Below are positions 46,001 through 55,038 of a stretch of 64,000 nt of DNA, piece by piece. The notes beneath the pieces were generated by a model, which saw only the letters and a program-made list of their open reading frames with translations, was not told where the DNA came from and searched no databases. This stretch comes from Prolixibacteraceae bacterium (GTDB taxonomy: Bacteria; Bacteroidota; Bacteroidia; Bacteroidales; Prolixibacteraceae). The first letter of the stretch is position 1; the number at the start of each line of letters is the position of its first letter. The position numbers were made by a program, and so were the translations under genes. The stretch lies in contig JAOARB010000025.1 in the NCBI GenBank assembly GCA_025210775.1, positions 49,449-113,448 on the forward strand, in the 5' to 3' direction.

Positions 46001-46579
46001 TTATTGTTTCTTTACAAACTTAGTAAGAATTACAATGTGTTGTCCGTTTACTTTACCTTCAATGTGTTCTGCATTATCGCTAACCAATGAGATGTTACGA
46101 ACTGCAGTACCTCTTTTGGCTGTAAATCCAGCTCCTTTGACATTTAAGTCTTTGATTAGTGTAACTGTGTCTCCATCTGTAAGTTGAGCTCCGTTAGAGT
46201 CTAGGTGTTTAACTGCATTCTCAGAATCTTCTCCCTCACCACTTGCTTTAGCCCAAGCTAAAGTTTCGTCTTCAAGGTAAAGCATGTCTAAAAGATCTTG
46301 TGGCCAACCTTCGTTTCTTAGGCGTGTAAGCATACGCCATGCCATTACTTGAACTGCAGGAACTTGACTCCACATGCTGTCATTTAAACATCTCCAGTGG
46401 TTTGCGTCCATTTCAGTGGTTCCTTCAATTTGATCTTTACATGTTTTACAAACGTAAATGGCCTTATCTGAGTGGTTTTCATCTACTGGTGGTATTTGGT
46501 ATACAGATAGCTCATCAGTTGCTCCACATAGCTCACACTTATTCTCACTTCTAGCCATTAGTTGCTTATTCATCTCCAT
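46001..46579 (-). CDS. PhnA/YjdM-type zinc-ribbon protein
   Basis: 192 residues. The N-terminal zinc ribbon is CELCGATDELSVYQIPP plus CKTCKDQ. The C-terminal SH3-like PhnA domain (~residues 125-190) reads DSNGAQLTDGDTVTLIKDLNVKGAGFTAKRGTAV, the diagnostic PhnA block. Despite the name, YjdM/PhnA homologues are not phosphonate enzymes; the role is uncertain. It is a single gene with a near-perfect promoter. Translation could begin at 46579 (MEMNKQLM) or 6 nt later. Confidence 0.9.
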   Translation of the reverse strand: MEMNKQLMARSENKCELCGATDELSVYQIPPVDENHSDKAIYVCKTCKDQIEGTTEMDANHWRCLNDSMWSQVPAVQVMAWRMLTRLRNEGWPQDLLDMLYLEDETLAWAKASGEGEDSENAVKHLDSNGAQLTDGDTVTLIKDLNVKGAGFTAKRGTAVRNISLVSDNAEHIEGKVNGQHIVILTKFVKKQ

Positions 46580-46639
46580 GCTTTATATTTATTCTGTGAT
46601 AAAAAGATTGATTAAAATAAAAGTAAAATACTTTCGGTG

Positions 46640-46670
46640 CAAAGGTAGTGTAGATATTATAGCTTTCAAA
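46640..46670 (-). promoter_or_regulatory. consensus promoter of the PhnA-type gene
   Basis: Minus strand TTTG (46667-46670), exactly 19 nt, TACCTTTG (46640-46647): a full consensus match; the start codon is ~60 nt downstream. Beyond it, the gap 46671-47054 (~385 nt) holds nothing I can identify. Confidence 0.82.
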
Positions 46671-47054
46671 AAAATAAGTCGTTGATAGATATAATTATTA
46701 AACTCACAAACAAAATAGATTCAATTTTGTTATCATTATAAGACCTTGGGTGTCGGTCATAAGGTCATTTATTTAGGTATTGACTCTTCTCTTTTGCTTA
46801 TCTTTTTTAGGTAATAAGAGGAGGGTTTTTTTTATGCAAAGAGGATAGTGTTATAGAATTTGTTGTGTATGATGGCTAAATAAATTATCATTCATGATTT
46901 GGGATATGGATGATTGATGGTTAATTATATTCTGTTTCGATTTTCTTTCTTTCTAAGAACAGTCTCCGTTTTGTAATAAAAAGATGGGTTGGAATACTAA
47001 TATGTAGGATGTAATTTTTTGAGTTAACAAATTAGTAAGAAGAAAAGAGACATT

Positions 47055-47816
47055 ATGAAGATTATCGATTTGTCTAAGCCTATTGAATTTAATAAGAAAG
47101 ATCCGTGGTTTATGCGTGTGAAAATTAAGCATAAACCTCATCATGTTTCGAAGTGGTTGATTCGTATACTTGGATTGCCATTTAAATTATTTCCTAAGGG
47201 TTTTACGGGATGGGCTGATGATTGTATCCAAAAGATGGGGGTTCATGCTACTACCCATATTGATGCTCCTTGGCATTATGCTCCTACCACAGATGGTAAA
47301 CCTGCTAAAACTGCTGATCAAATTCCATTGGAATGGTGCTATGGTGAAGGATTGGTGATTGATATGCAACATAAGCCTGATTTTGAGGAGATTACTTTGG
47401 TTGAAGTTAAGCAGTTTCTTAACGAAAATAATCTAGAGATGAAAGAGGGTATGATTGTCCTTTTTAGAACAGGTAGAGATAAATTTGTTGGGACTTCAGA
47501 TTATCATAAGAAAGGAACTGGTGTTAGCGCCGAAGCTACAGAATGGCTTATTGACCAGGGAATAAAAGTGATGGGAATCGACTCTTGGGGATGGGATTTG
47601 CCTCTTCCTTATTTGATTGAGAAAGCAAAAGAATCCAATGATCCTGAATTGTTTTGGAAAGCACATTTGGTTGGACAAAGAAAAGAGTATTGCCATATGG
47701 AACAGTTGGTCAATCTCGGAGCTTTACCTTTGTCTGGATTTAAAGTGGCTACTTTCCCGTTACGTATCGTTGGTGCTTCTGCCGCTCCAGCTAGGGTAGT
47801 TGCAATTATGGAGTAA
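47055..47816 (+). CDS. cyclase family protein (kynurenine formamidase-like metal hydrolase)
   Basis: A 253-residue soluble enzyme of the cyclase/KynB family. The metal-binding motif HATTHIDAPWHY (residues ~70-81, H-x3-H-x-D-x3-H) is intact, and VMGIDSWGWDLPLP and CHMEQLVNLGALP supply the second conserved region. Members hydrolyse N-formylkynurenine, isatin or other amides and lactones; no kynurenine gene is nearby, so the substrate is open. A ~25-residue insertion (SKWLIRILGLPFKLFPKG) near residues 33-50 lengthens it compared with KynB (~210 residues). Monocistronic; no strong terminator found. Confidence 0.87.
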   Translation: MKIIDLSKPIEFNKKDPWFMRVKIKHKPHHVSKWLIRILGLPFKLFPKGFTGWADDCIQKMGVHATTHIDAPWHYAPTTDGKPAKTADQIPLEWCYGEGLVIDMQHKPDFEEITLVEVKQFLNENNLEMKEGMIVLFRTGRDKFVGTSDYHKKGTGVSAEATEWLIDQGIKVMGIDSWGWDLPLPYLIEKAKESNDPELFWKAHLVGQRKEYCHMEQLVNLGALPLSGFKVATFPLRIVGASAAPARVVAIME

Positions 47817-48089
47817 TCCATAGTGGATTGAAATAGAATTGATATTTTATTCCTTATTATTGATAAGGGATCTCTGATGGTTTGACTACATTTCGGTAAA
47901 ATGATCCCAACAGAATGAACAATCCTACTTGATAAATGATTGTTATAAATATTTCTTATACAAGAAAACACGATAATAAGTGGATTTTTTTATCAGAATT
48001 TATTTGAGGGTGTGTTTTTGTTGGGCATTTTTGTTCACTTTATTATTAAGTATGTTTAAGTTTGTATACGATACCAAAAGAGATAATTT

Positions 48090-48599
48090 ATGAAGAAGAT
48101 CTTGTTTGTTAGGCATGGAAAGGCCGAATCAGCATCATGGGAGATTGATGATTTAGATCGTGAAATTACAACACAAGGGAGCTATGATACTACTCTTGTT
48201 TCAAATGAAGTGTTATGTCGTCTCGTGCCAGATGTTTCAAAAACAATGATGGTTGTAAGTGATGCGAAAAGAGCATTACAGAGTTCTGAAATATATATGA
48301 AGAATTGGGCATTAAACGAGAACCAGCGTAAGGTATGGCCTAATTTATATGGGGATCTTACGACTGTCGATTTTATCGATTATGTGTCACATAATGTCTC
48401 TGATGAGATAGATCTTCTCGTTATTGTAGGGCATAATCCAACGTTATCAGATTTGGTTAATCAGATGGGTGAAGATTTGGATTGTTGGATGTCTACAGCC
48501 GGGGTGGTGACTCTTGAATTAGATCTAGATAGTTGGTCTAAAATAGAGGCTAGAACTGCGAAAATGCAATTTTCATTATTTCCTTCCGAAATACGTTAA
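48090..48599 (+). CDS. SixA-type histidine phosphatase
   Basis: A 169-residue phosphohistidine phosphatase-like protein of the phosphoglycerate mutase superfamily. The catalytic RHGKAE (residues 8-13), a second Arg in SDAKRALQSSEI and the late His in IVGHNPTLSDL are present, as in SixA, which dephosphorylates phosphohistidine on ArcB-like kinases or the nitrogen PTS. A -7-like TAAGTTTG is at 48057-48064. rsmE begins 49 nt after its stop. Confidence 0.9.
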   Translation: MKKILFVRHGKAESASWEIDDLDREITTQGSYDTTLVSNEVLCRLVPDVSKTMMVVSDAKRALQSSEIYMKNWALNENQRKVWPNLYGDLTTVDFIDYVSHNVSDEIDLLVIVGHNPTLSDLVNQMGEDLDCWMSTAGVVTLELDLDSWSKIEARTAKMQFSLFPSEIR

Positions 48600-48610
48600 T
48601 ATATATATAT

Positions 48611-48643
48611 TTCCTGTTATTTTTGTCTTAAAAATAGCAGGAA
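48611..48643 (+). promoter_or_regulatory. hairpin directly before the rsmE start codon
   Basis: TTCCTG-t-TATTTTT and AAAAATA-g-CAGGAA pair over 13 bp with one internal mismatch and a GTCTT loop. The 3' arm ends 5 nt before the rsmE ATG, so the structure would hide the translation initiation region (inference). There is no T tract after it, so it is unlikely to be a terminator. Confidence 0.55.
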
Positions 48644-48648
48644 TCATT

Positions 48649-49368
48649 ATGCATTTATTTTATACTCCAGATCTAAAGGATGATCATTATGTGTTGGATG
48701 AGGTAGAATCAAAACATTGTGTCAAGGTTTTACGTCTTAGAGAAGAGGACATTATACAACTGGTTGACGGAAAAGGTACTTTTGCTTCTGCTAAGATTGT
48801 CAATGCTCATCCGAAAGCATGTGCTCTTGAAGTGATTGAGAAAGAGAGTCAATTTCAGAAAAGAGACTATTTTATTCATGTTGCTGTTGCTCCTACCAAG
48901 AATATTGATCGTATTGAGTGGTTTGTTGAAAAAGCAACAGAAATTGGTGTCGATCGTATTACTCCTATACGTTGCCAAAGATCAGAAAGAAAAGTGGTTA
49001 AACATGAACGTTTAGTGAAAGTTGCTGTTTCAGCTATGAAGCAGTCTATAAAAGCTTACCTCCCTGTTGTAGATCAATTAACTCCCTTTAAGGAATTTAT
49101 AACTACTGCCTTTGAAGGAGAAAAATATATTGCTCATTGTGAGGAAGGTGCTCCTCGTGTTTCTTTTGTAAATACCGTTAATTCTGATCGAGTATTGATT
49201 GTTATTGGACCAGAAGGAGATTTCTCTCCAGAAGAAGTTGCATTGGCTAAAGAGAATGGTTTTGTCGAAACTTCTTTAGGTAAACAGCGTCTACGCACTG
49301 AGACTGCCGCATTGATATCGGTCGCTAGTGTTGCTGTATTAAATGAGATGAATACGGTGCAATCTTAA
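48649..49368 (+). CDS. rsmE: 16S rRNA (uracil1498-N3)-methyltransferase
   Basis: A SPOUT-class methyltransferase that modifies U1498 in the 30S decoding centre. 239 residues: an N-terminal PUA-like domain (HYVLDEVESKHCVKVLRL, IIQLVDGKGTF), then the knotted domain with KNIDRIEWFVEKATEIGVDRI, IGPEGDFSPEEV and SLGKQRLRTETAAL, the SAM-binding trefoil-knot signature. Normal family length. Likely read with the SixA gene upstream and the lipoprotein gene that begins 27 nt downstream. Confidence 0.96.
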   Translation: MHLFYTPDLKDDHYVLDEVESKHCVKVLRLREEDIIQLVDGKGTFASAKIVNAHPKACALEVIEKESQFQKRDYFIHVAVAPTKNIDRIEWFVEKATEIGVDRITPIRCQRSERKVVKHERLVKVAVSAMKQSIKAYLPVVDQLTPFKEFITTAFEGEKYIAHCEEGAPRVSFVNTVNSDRVLIVIGPEGDFSPEEVALAKENGFVETSLGKQRLRTETAALISVASVAVLNEMNTVQS

Positions 49369-49395
49369 TATTTAACTCTAACACTAAATCAATAA

Positions 49396-50568
49396 ATGAT
49401 GAAAAATTACGTTCGTTCAGTACGTTTGTTGTCACTTGTATTGGTCTTATTGACCATCTTTTCATGTACCAAACAGGATAACATACGTTTTGCTACTTTT
49501 AATAGTGCTTTAAATAGACAAGAACAAGGAATGCTAACCAAAGATTTGAAGTTAGGTTCAGAACAAGGGCATAATGTTGCTGCTATCATTCAGAAGGTAA
49601 GACCTGATGTGCTTTGTTTGCAAGAGTTTGACTATGATCCTTCTGGCAAAACCCTAGAGCTCTTTATGCGCGATTATTTGGAAAAAGGAGATAATCCGAT
49701 TAAGTATCCTTATTTTATTGCTTTCCCTTCTAATACAGGGGTTCTTTCAAATACAGATATTAATAAAGATGGAAAGATTGCCCTTCCTGAAGATGGGTAT
49801 GGCTTTGGTGCATTTCCTGGACAGTATGGTTTTGTTATTCTTTCAAAGTATCCAATACTGAAAGATCAAGTGCGTACTTTCCAAAAAATGAAATGGAAAG
49901 ATATGCCTAATCCATTATGGCCGGTGGATGAAAATGGAAACCAGTGGTTTGATGAGAATGCAAAAGAAGATCTAAGAATATCTTCTAAAAGTCATGTGGA
50001 TGTTCCTATTCAAATTGAAAAGCACGTTGTTCATGCTATTGTTGCTCACCCTACTCCTCCTGTTTTTGATGGTAAGGAGGATCGTAATGGTAAACGAAAT
50101 CACGATGAAATTCGTCTTCTGAAAGATTATATTGAGGGAGAAAATTATATGATTGACGATAATAATCTTGCTGGTGGAATTAAAAAAGATGCTCTCTTTG
50201 TGGTGATGGGAGATATGAATGCTGATCCACAAGATGGGGATAGCTTCGATTCTGCGATCTTGACCTTGCTACATAGTTCGAAATTAAATCCAGAAGTGAC
50301 TTTGGGTAAAAAGGTGCCTACAAGTAAAGGTAGTGTTGAGTATAATAAAACTTTTAAACGAAATCATAAAGGGGATGATGCAATGGACACGAATGTGTTT
50401 GGCTTGCGTATCGACTATGTCTTGCCTTCTTCTAATTTAAATGTGATCGATTCGAAGGTTTTTTGGAACGAAAAAGAGGATAAAGATGGTATTCTTACGT
50501 ATAGAAAGAACTCTTCTGATCATAGATTAGTATGGACAGATATTTCTTTTATGACAAATAAAAAGTAA
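49396..50568 (+). CDS. endonuclease/exonuclease/phosphatase family lipoprotein
   Basis: A 390-residue lipoprotein (lipobox TIFSC, Cys ~residue 24-25) with an EEP fold. RFATFNSALNR, RPDVLCLQEFDYD (metal Glu), VMGDMNADPQDG (catalytic Asp/Asn) and NSSDHRLVWTDI (final Asp-His) are the four EEP signatures in order. It is most likely a cell-surface or periplasmic phosphodiesterase or nuclease; DNase, sphingomyelinase and phosphoinositide phosphatase relatives exist. The active-site residues are all present, unlike the phosphatase-like and GH20-like proteins elsewhere in the window. Confidence 0.88.
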   Translation: MMKNYVRSVRLLSLVLVLLTIFSCTKQDNIRFATFNSALNRQEQGMLTKDLKLGSEQGHNVAAIIQKVRPDVLCLQEFDYDPSGKTLELFMRDYLEKGDNPIKYPYFIAFPSNTGVLSNTDINKDGKIALPEDGYGFGAFPGQYGFVILSKYPILKDQVRTFQKMKWKDMPNPLWPVDENGNQWFDENAKEDLRISSKSHVDVPIQIEKHVVHAIVAHPTPPVFDGKEDRNGKRNHDEIRLLKDYIEGENYMIDDNNLAGGIKKDALFVVMGDMNADPQDGDSFDSAILTLLHSSKLNPEVTLGKKVPTSKGSVEYNKTFKRNHKGDDAMDTNVFGLRIDYVLPSSNLNVIDSKVFWNEKEDKDGILTYRKNSSDHRLVWTDISFMTNKK

Positions 50569-50661
50569 AATCTGTTTTTTTTATCTATTTATTTGTTCTT
50601 CTTTATATGAAATAGTTTCATTTTGGTTATTTTTAAGTCTTAATTAACTTCAAAATATTTG

Positions 50662-51792
50662 ATGTTTAGTATGAATAAAATTTTCACGAAAGTAGAATTG
50701 TGGGCATGGATAGTTCTGTGTATGATCGTAACCTCTTGTAATCAGAATAATGGGTACGAAATAGATGGATCTGTCAAAGGGCTAAAAGATGGATATATAT
50801 ATCTGCAGGTAATTGGTGTTGACGGACCAATAAAAGTGGACTCGACAGAAGTGTTTGATGGACAGTTTACATTGGAAGGAATTGTTAAAAAACCTACCCT
50901 TTGTTATCTTGGACAAGGAGATAACCTTAGAGGGGCAATTCTTCTTTATGTTGAAAACAATAAGATTTCAATAAATGGTGTTATTGATGACTTAAAGAAC
51001 GTAGAGATTGTTGGCTCTAAGACCCAAGATGATTTACGTGATTATAATCAAAAGAATGATGCTTTTTCTTTAGAATTGAGAAAATATCGATCTAAGTATA
51101 GTGATCTGCTTAGAGATATTGAGAATAATCGTGAGTCTATAATTAAAATAGGAAATGATATCGACGATTTAAAGTACCAACAAAGGAAATATCAATTGGA
51201 TTATGTGAAAGAGCATCCAAATTCATATGTATCTTCTTATATCTTAAATTCGATTTCTTATTACCTGGATCTTACTGAACTAGAGAATATTTTTGCATTG
51301 CTGACTCCTGGGGTTAGACAGTCTTATGAAGGACAGGTTATTGAAAACCGTATTAAAGTTCTTAAAAGCACTCAGATTGGTGCGATAGCTCCAGATTTTA
51401 CAATGCCAGATATTAATGGAAATCCTATTAAACTTTCAGATGTTTATAAACAAAATAAATATACTTTGATCGATTTTTGGGCTTCTTGGTGTAGTCCATG
51501 CCGTATTGAAAATCCTAATGTTGTACGTGCTTATTCAAAATACAATAAGAGTGGTTTTGGGGTTTTTGGTGTTTCTCTTGATAAAAATAGAGGATCTCTT
51601 GAACGTGCTCTTGTAAAAGATGGTATTGTATGGCCTAATGTAACTGATTTTAAAGGGTGGAGAAATTCTGCAGCAGAACTGTACGGCATTAAGACTCTTC
51701 CTTCTAATATATTAGTGGATAGAGAAGGACGTATTGTTGCTCGTAACTTAAGAGAAGAAGCACTCCATCAAAAGTTAGAAGAACTACTATAG
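50662..51792 (+). CDS. TlpA-like thiol-disulfide oxidoreductase lipoprotein with DUF4369 domain
   Basis: ~376-residue lipoprotein (IVTSC lipobox). The N-terminal DUF4369-type beta domain (~residues 28-130: YEIDGSVKGLKDGYIYLQ, TEVFDGQFTLEGIV) is followed by a coiled helical linker and a C-terminal TlpA/AhpC-TSA domain with IGAIAPDFTMPDINGNP and the active site FWASWCSPC, then the cis-Pro segment LYGIKTLPSNILVD. The arrangement is widespread in Bacteroidota and serves envelope disulfide reduction. The start could be 50662 or 50671 (MNKIFTKVELW); both keep the lipobox near the N-terminus. Confidence 0.9.
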   Translation: MFSMNKIFTKVELWAWIVLCMIVTSCNQNNGYEIDGSVKGLKDGYIYLQVIGVDGPIKVDSTEVFDGQFTLEGIVKKPTLCYLGQGDNLRGAILLYVENNKISINGVIDDLKNVEIVGSKTQDDLRDYNQKNDAFSLELRKYRSKYSDLLRDIENNRESIIKIGNDIDDLKYQQRKYQLDYVKEHPNSYVSSYILNSISYYLDLTELENIFALLTPGVRQSYEGQVIENRIKVLKSTQIGAIAPDFTMPDINGNPIKLSDVYKQNKYTLIDFWASWCSPCRIENPNVVRAYSKYNKSGFGVFGVSLDKNRGSLERALVKDGIVWPNVTDFKGWRNSAAELYGIKTLPSNILVDREGRIVARNLREEALHQKLEELL

Positions 51793-51824
51793 TTCGTACA
51801 CTTCAGTAAATGTTACAAATATTG

Positions 51825-51864
51825 AAAAAGCTCTATTGTACAAATGTATAATAGAGTTTTTTTT
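51825..51864 (+). terminator. intrinsic terminator of the TlpA-like gene
   Basis: CTCTATTGTAC pairs with GTATAATAGAG with one mismatch around an AAAT loop, A5 before and T8 after. Confidence 0.88.
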
Positions 51865-51966
51865 ATTTGTAATCGTTAAATAGAATACTTAAAGGTCTTT
51901 TATTTAAAAATAATTCTTATATTTGAATTGTATTAAGTTTTTGTATTTGAAAAAAGAGTATTAGTT

Positions 51967-52140
51967 ATGGAAATTATATGTTCATGTTTTGGTATATCTA
52001 AAGAGGATATCCAAGAAGCAATAGCAGGTGGTTTAACTACCGTTGATGATGTTGCAGAAGAGACTGGTGCTAGTCATGGTTGTGGAAGATGTAGTCAAGA
52101 GTTCGTGAAAGTAACGAAAGAACTTTTATCCAATAAGTAA
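51967..52140 (+). CDS. BFD-like [2Fe-2S] protein
   Basis: A 57-residue protein, short but clear: IICSCFGISKEDIQEAI and TGASHGCGRC give C-x-C near the N-terminus and C-x2-C about 32 residues later, the Fer2_BFD pattern of bacterioferritin-associated ferredoxin and NifU/NirB central domains. It probably carries a [2Fe-2S] cluster and donates electrons in iron release or a reductase complex. It is a single gene with a -7-like TATATTTG at 51918-51925 and a perfect terminator. No bacterioferritin gene is in the window. Confidence 0.88.
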   Translation: MEIICSCFGISKEDIQEAIAGGLTTVDDVAEETGASHGCGRCSQEFVKVTKELLSNK

Positions 52141-52146
52141 GTAGTC

Positions 52147-52176
52147 AAAAAGCGAGATTAAATATCTCGCTTTTTT
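52147..52176 (+). terminator. intrinsic terminator of the BFD-like gene
   Basis: AAAAAGCGAGAT and ATCTCGCTTTTT with a 5-nt loop, directly after the stop. Confidence 0.92.
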
Positions 52177-52361
52177 ATTTTAACATGTCTCTCGAATGAT
52201 AAATTATTAAAACAATAGATTCATATAGTCTAATCAAAATAGTGCATTTATAATTGCTTTTTGCTATTCTGGTCATTTAAAATTTGTATATCTATTATTT
52301 CGTATTCTAAAAATGCCGTATCTTTGGATTTAAAGAAATTACTATTTGATTATAATAAGAT

Positions 52362-52826
52362 ATGGAAAAGATTGTTGTATCAAACTTTGAGGAATTTAAG
52401 GCTTTTGAGGGTAAAGAATTAGGTGTTTCTGATTATCTAAAAGTAACACAAGAACAAGTTAATCTTTTTGCTGATGCGACGCTGGATCACCAATGGATTC
52501 ATACAGATCCAGAAAGAGCAGCAAAGGAAAGTCCTTTTAAGAAAACGATTGCACACGGTTATCTAAACGTGTCAATCCTTCCTTATTTGTGGGAACAGAT
52601 TGCAGATTTTGAGAATGTAAAATTAATGGTTAATTACGGTATTGATAAACTGAAATTTAACCAACCAGTAGCTGTAGGTAGCGAAGTAAGATTGAAAGCA
52701 AAATTACACTCTATTGTTAATCTAAGAGGAGTGGTTAAGGCTGAGATCGATGTTACTCTAGAAATTAAAGATGAAAGAAAACCAGCCTTAACAGGTCGTT
52801 TGATTTTCTTGTATCATTTCAATTAA
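52362..52826 (+). CDS. MaoC-like hotdog-fold dehydratase
   Basis: 154 residues, the MaoC/(R)-specific enoyl-CoA hydratase type. ADATLDHQWIHTDPERAA contains the catalytic Asp-x4-His hydratase motif, and TIAHGYLNVSILPYL the conserved helix. The likely reaction is hydration of 2-enoyl-CoA or a related acyl chain; the closest described relatives are nodulation-protein-N-like MaoC proteins of unclear substrate. A -7-like TATCTTTG at 52319-52326 sits ~35 nt upstream. Monocistronic. Confidence 0.9.
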   Translation: MEKIVVSNFEEFKAFEGKELGVSDYLKVTQEQVNLFADATLDHQWIHTDPERAAKESPFKKTIAHGYLNVSILPYLWEQIADFENVKLMVNYGIDKLKFNQPVAVGSEVRLKAKLHSIVNLRGVVKAEIDVTLEIKDERKPALTGRLIFLYHFN

Positions 52827-52837
52827 TAGAAATTCAG

Positions 52838-52872
52838 AAAAAGAGATGGAAGTTATTCTATCTCTTTTTTTT
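52838..52872 (+). terminator. intrinsic terminator of the MaoC-like gene
   Basis: AAAAAGAGAT(G)GAA pairs with TTC(T)ATCTCTTTTT, followed by T7. From here to the TPR gene stop (53305) there is no gene, but two strong hairpins occur (53031 and 53250). Confidence 0.85.
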
Positions 52873-53030
52873 ATTTTCATTTTAAAAGATACCATATCTT
52901 AGTGTAATCTTATTTGTGGCACAATCTAGACTTTTCCCCTTCTCTATATCATGATTAAATAGAAGCTTTATAAGGTGAGAGAGGTTGTTGTTGATGCCAT
53001 TATTGTAAAAGTAGAATATATTGAATAAAT

Positions 53031-53080
53031 AACCCCTGAATGGGGGATGCAAGAGATATTGTGTCCCCCATTCAGGGGTT
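53031..53080. repeat. strong GC-rich inverted repeat
   Basis: AACCCCTGAATGGGGGA (53031-53047) and its perfect reverse complement (53064-53080) form a 17-bp stem with a 16-nt loop in AT-rich surroundings. Each arm is itself a smaller hairpin (CCCC-TGAAT-GGGG), so a two-hairpin alternative exists. There is no T tract, and it lies ~160 nt from the nearest terminator. It could be a mobile palindromic repeat or a structured RNA (inference). Confidence 0.75.
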
Positions 53081-53249
53081 TGATTGTTTTAGCCTTATTG
53101 TTTTTAGAGTAATGTTCTCCTTTTTAAATCTGGCTTACATTAGTGATCTTTAATTAGAATTGCATATTGTTCAAGTGAGATGTGTCTGCCAGATTATACT
53201 GTTCCAGTTTGCCTATGCATTCTTTTTATTATGAACTAACGAGTATATA

Positions 53250-53283
53250 AAAAAGGCAACTTCGATCGAAGTTGCCTTTTTTT
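53250..53283. terminator. terminator of the TPR-HTH gene
   Basis: AAAAAAGGCAACTTCGA is followed by its reverse complement TCGAAGTTGCCTTTTTT, a 17-bp palindrome with A and T tracts, 22 nt beyond the minus-strand stop at 53305. Confidence 0.9.
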
Positions 53284-53304
53284 GAGTTATCTCAAGATAT
53301 TTAA

Positions 53305-54996
53305 TTATATTCTCATGATAAAATCAACCAAGTTTACGTCTGGAGTAATATCCAATTTTTTACGTAGACGGTTACGGCGTTTGTTTACCGACGTTGGATT
53401 GATATTTAAGATTTTACTTATCTCCTTCGATGATAAATTTATACGAAGATATGCACATAGTTTTAGTTCATCTTGTGTTAATCCAGGATATAGGTCTTTT
53501 AATCTTCTAAAGAATCCTTCATGAACACTCTCAAAATGAAGTTTGAAGTTATCCCAATCTTTATCTAGATTAATAAAATCGTTTATTTCACGTACTACCT
53601 TATGCAGCTCATCAATGTTACGATTCTTCGCACGTATATACTCTTTAAGCTTATTTTGAACATTGATTAATGCATTGTTCTTGTTTAATAGATGTATCGA
53701 GTGCGTCGATAATTGTTGCTGTTTATGTTTTAGATCATTCTGAAGTTTAATCTTTTCAAGATTATTGAGTTTCGCCTGTGCTTGTGCGGACTCATTCTCT
53801 GCAGTTAATCTTCTGTTTTCATTCATTTTTAACTCATTCTCATGACGTAAGATTTCACTAGTCTGTTTAGACGTCCTTACTCGGTAATGGGTTAACGTTA
53901 GTGCAAGTATCAATAATAAGATTAAGATGAAAAGAACAGAATAGGTTAGAACAGAATAGAACCTTTTCTCTTGATTCTCTTTCTCTGTCTCTATCATAAT
54001 CTTTTTTAGTTGCTCATCTTTCTTAGTGATCTCTAATTGTACTTTCAGCTTTAACTGTTCACTAACCTGCTGCTCATTCATTTGTTTATCTTGAAGAATG
54101 TAGGCTACATGGAAAGCATTAGATGCTTCTTTGAATTTCTTCTTGTCAGTGAATATTCGACCCATGGTAGCATGAGCAGAAATCAGCTCTTTACTGTTTT
54201 CATGAGAAGATAAGTAACGTACAGCTACCTGAAACTTACTTAGGGCATGATCATATTCTTTCTTCCAGAAATATACCAAACCATAATAATAGTTGATTCG
54301 TCCAATCCAAATACGATTCTTCGAATCATTTTTAATTAGAAGAAGACTCTTCTTAAGGAAACTATTTGCAAAAGAGAACATCTTTTCTTCTGTATATAGT
54401 TGGCCTATATCAGCATAATTATTCCCTAGTCCAACTGAATCACCAATAGCTTGATAGATCGTTTCTGCTTTTCTAAAGTAAGATAGTGCTTTATGAATTT
54501 TGTGCTTCTCTCTATAGATATTACCTAGCCTGTTAAGTAGATCGGCAGACGAATTCTGATCTCCAATATCTTCGAAAAGACCTAGACTTTCAAAACTACA
54601 TTCGTAAGCTTTGTCTAAATCATGTATCTTCATGTATAGATCACCTAATTTTCTAAGTAAGACAGCCTGTCTTTTAGGTTGATCATTAGGAATCTCTTTG
54701 ACCCCTTTCTCAATAAAAGTAATTGCTAATATGTCGTTATATTCGCTTTCAAATAGTTGTCCTAGTCGGATACAGCCCTTGATATATTCCTCATTAGATA
54801 CTTTTCTTCGTTGTTCTAAGTACTCTAAACAATATTCGTAGGCATCACCATAGTTGTTTGCCTCCAAAGCATCTCTTCCTAATAAGTACAATGATTCATC
54901 ATCATAATTATTAAAAGAGATCGTTTCGTGGCTCTGTGCAAAACCAAACGATGCATAAAAAACGATAGATAGTATAAGGTAAAGTTTCGATCTCAT
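53305..54996 (-). CDS. membrane-anchored TPR sensor with C-terminal LuxR-type HTH
   Basis: 563 residues. Signal peptide (to about FGFAQ), then ~8 TPR-like helix pairs (residues ~35-330, e.g. RLGNIYREKHKIHKALSYFRKAETIY), a single transmembrane helix (~350-375, SVLFILILLLILALTL), a coiled coil (~380-470) and a C-terminal helix-turn-helix (LTQDELKLCAYLRINLSSKEISKILNINP...SVNKRRNRLRKKL). The TPR part is outside and the DNA-binding part inside, so it is probably a transmembrane transcription regulator, a layout common in Bacteroidota. The target is unknown. A PlsC-like acyltransferase gene lies 42 nt upstream in the same direction. Confidence 0.88.
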   Translation of the reverse strand: MRSKLYLILSIVFYASFGFAQSHETISFNNYDDESLYLLGRDALEANNYGDAYEYCLEYLEQRRKVSNEEYIKGCIRLGQLFESEYNDILAITFIEKGVKEIPNDQPKRQAVLLRKLGDLYMKIHDLDKAYECSFESLGLFEDIGDQNSSADLLNRLGNIYREKHKIHKALSYFRKAETIYQAIGDSVGLGNNYADIGQLYTEEKMFSFANSFLKKSLLLIKNDSKNRIWIGRINYYYGLVYFWKKEYDHALSKFQVAVRYLSSHENSKELISAHATMGRIFTDKKKFKEASNAFHVAYILQDKQMNEQQVSEQLKLKVQLEITKKDEQLKKIMIETEKENQEKRFYSVLTYSVLFILILLLILALTLTHYRVRTSKQTSEILRHENELKMNENRRLTAENESAQAQAKLNNLEKIKLQNDLKHKQQQLSTHSIHLLNKNNALINVQNKLKEYIRAKNRNIDELHKVVREINDFINLDKDWDNFKLHFESVHEGFFRRLKDLYPGLTQDELKLCAYLRINLSSKEISKILNINPTSVNKRRNRLRKKLDITPDVNLVDFIMRI

Positions 54997-55038
54997 ATAT
55001 CTTATTACTTTTGTTTTTAAATAGACGTTACTGTTTTG

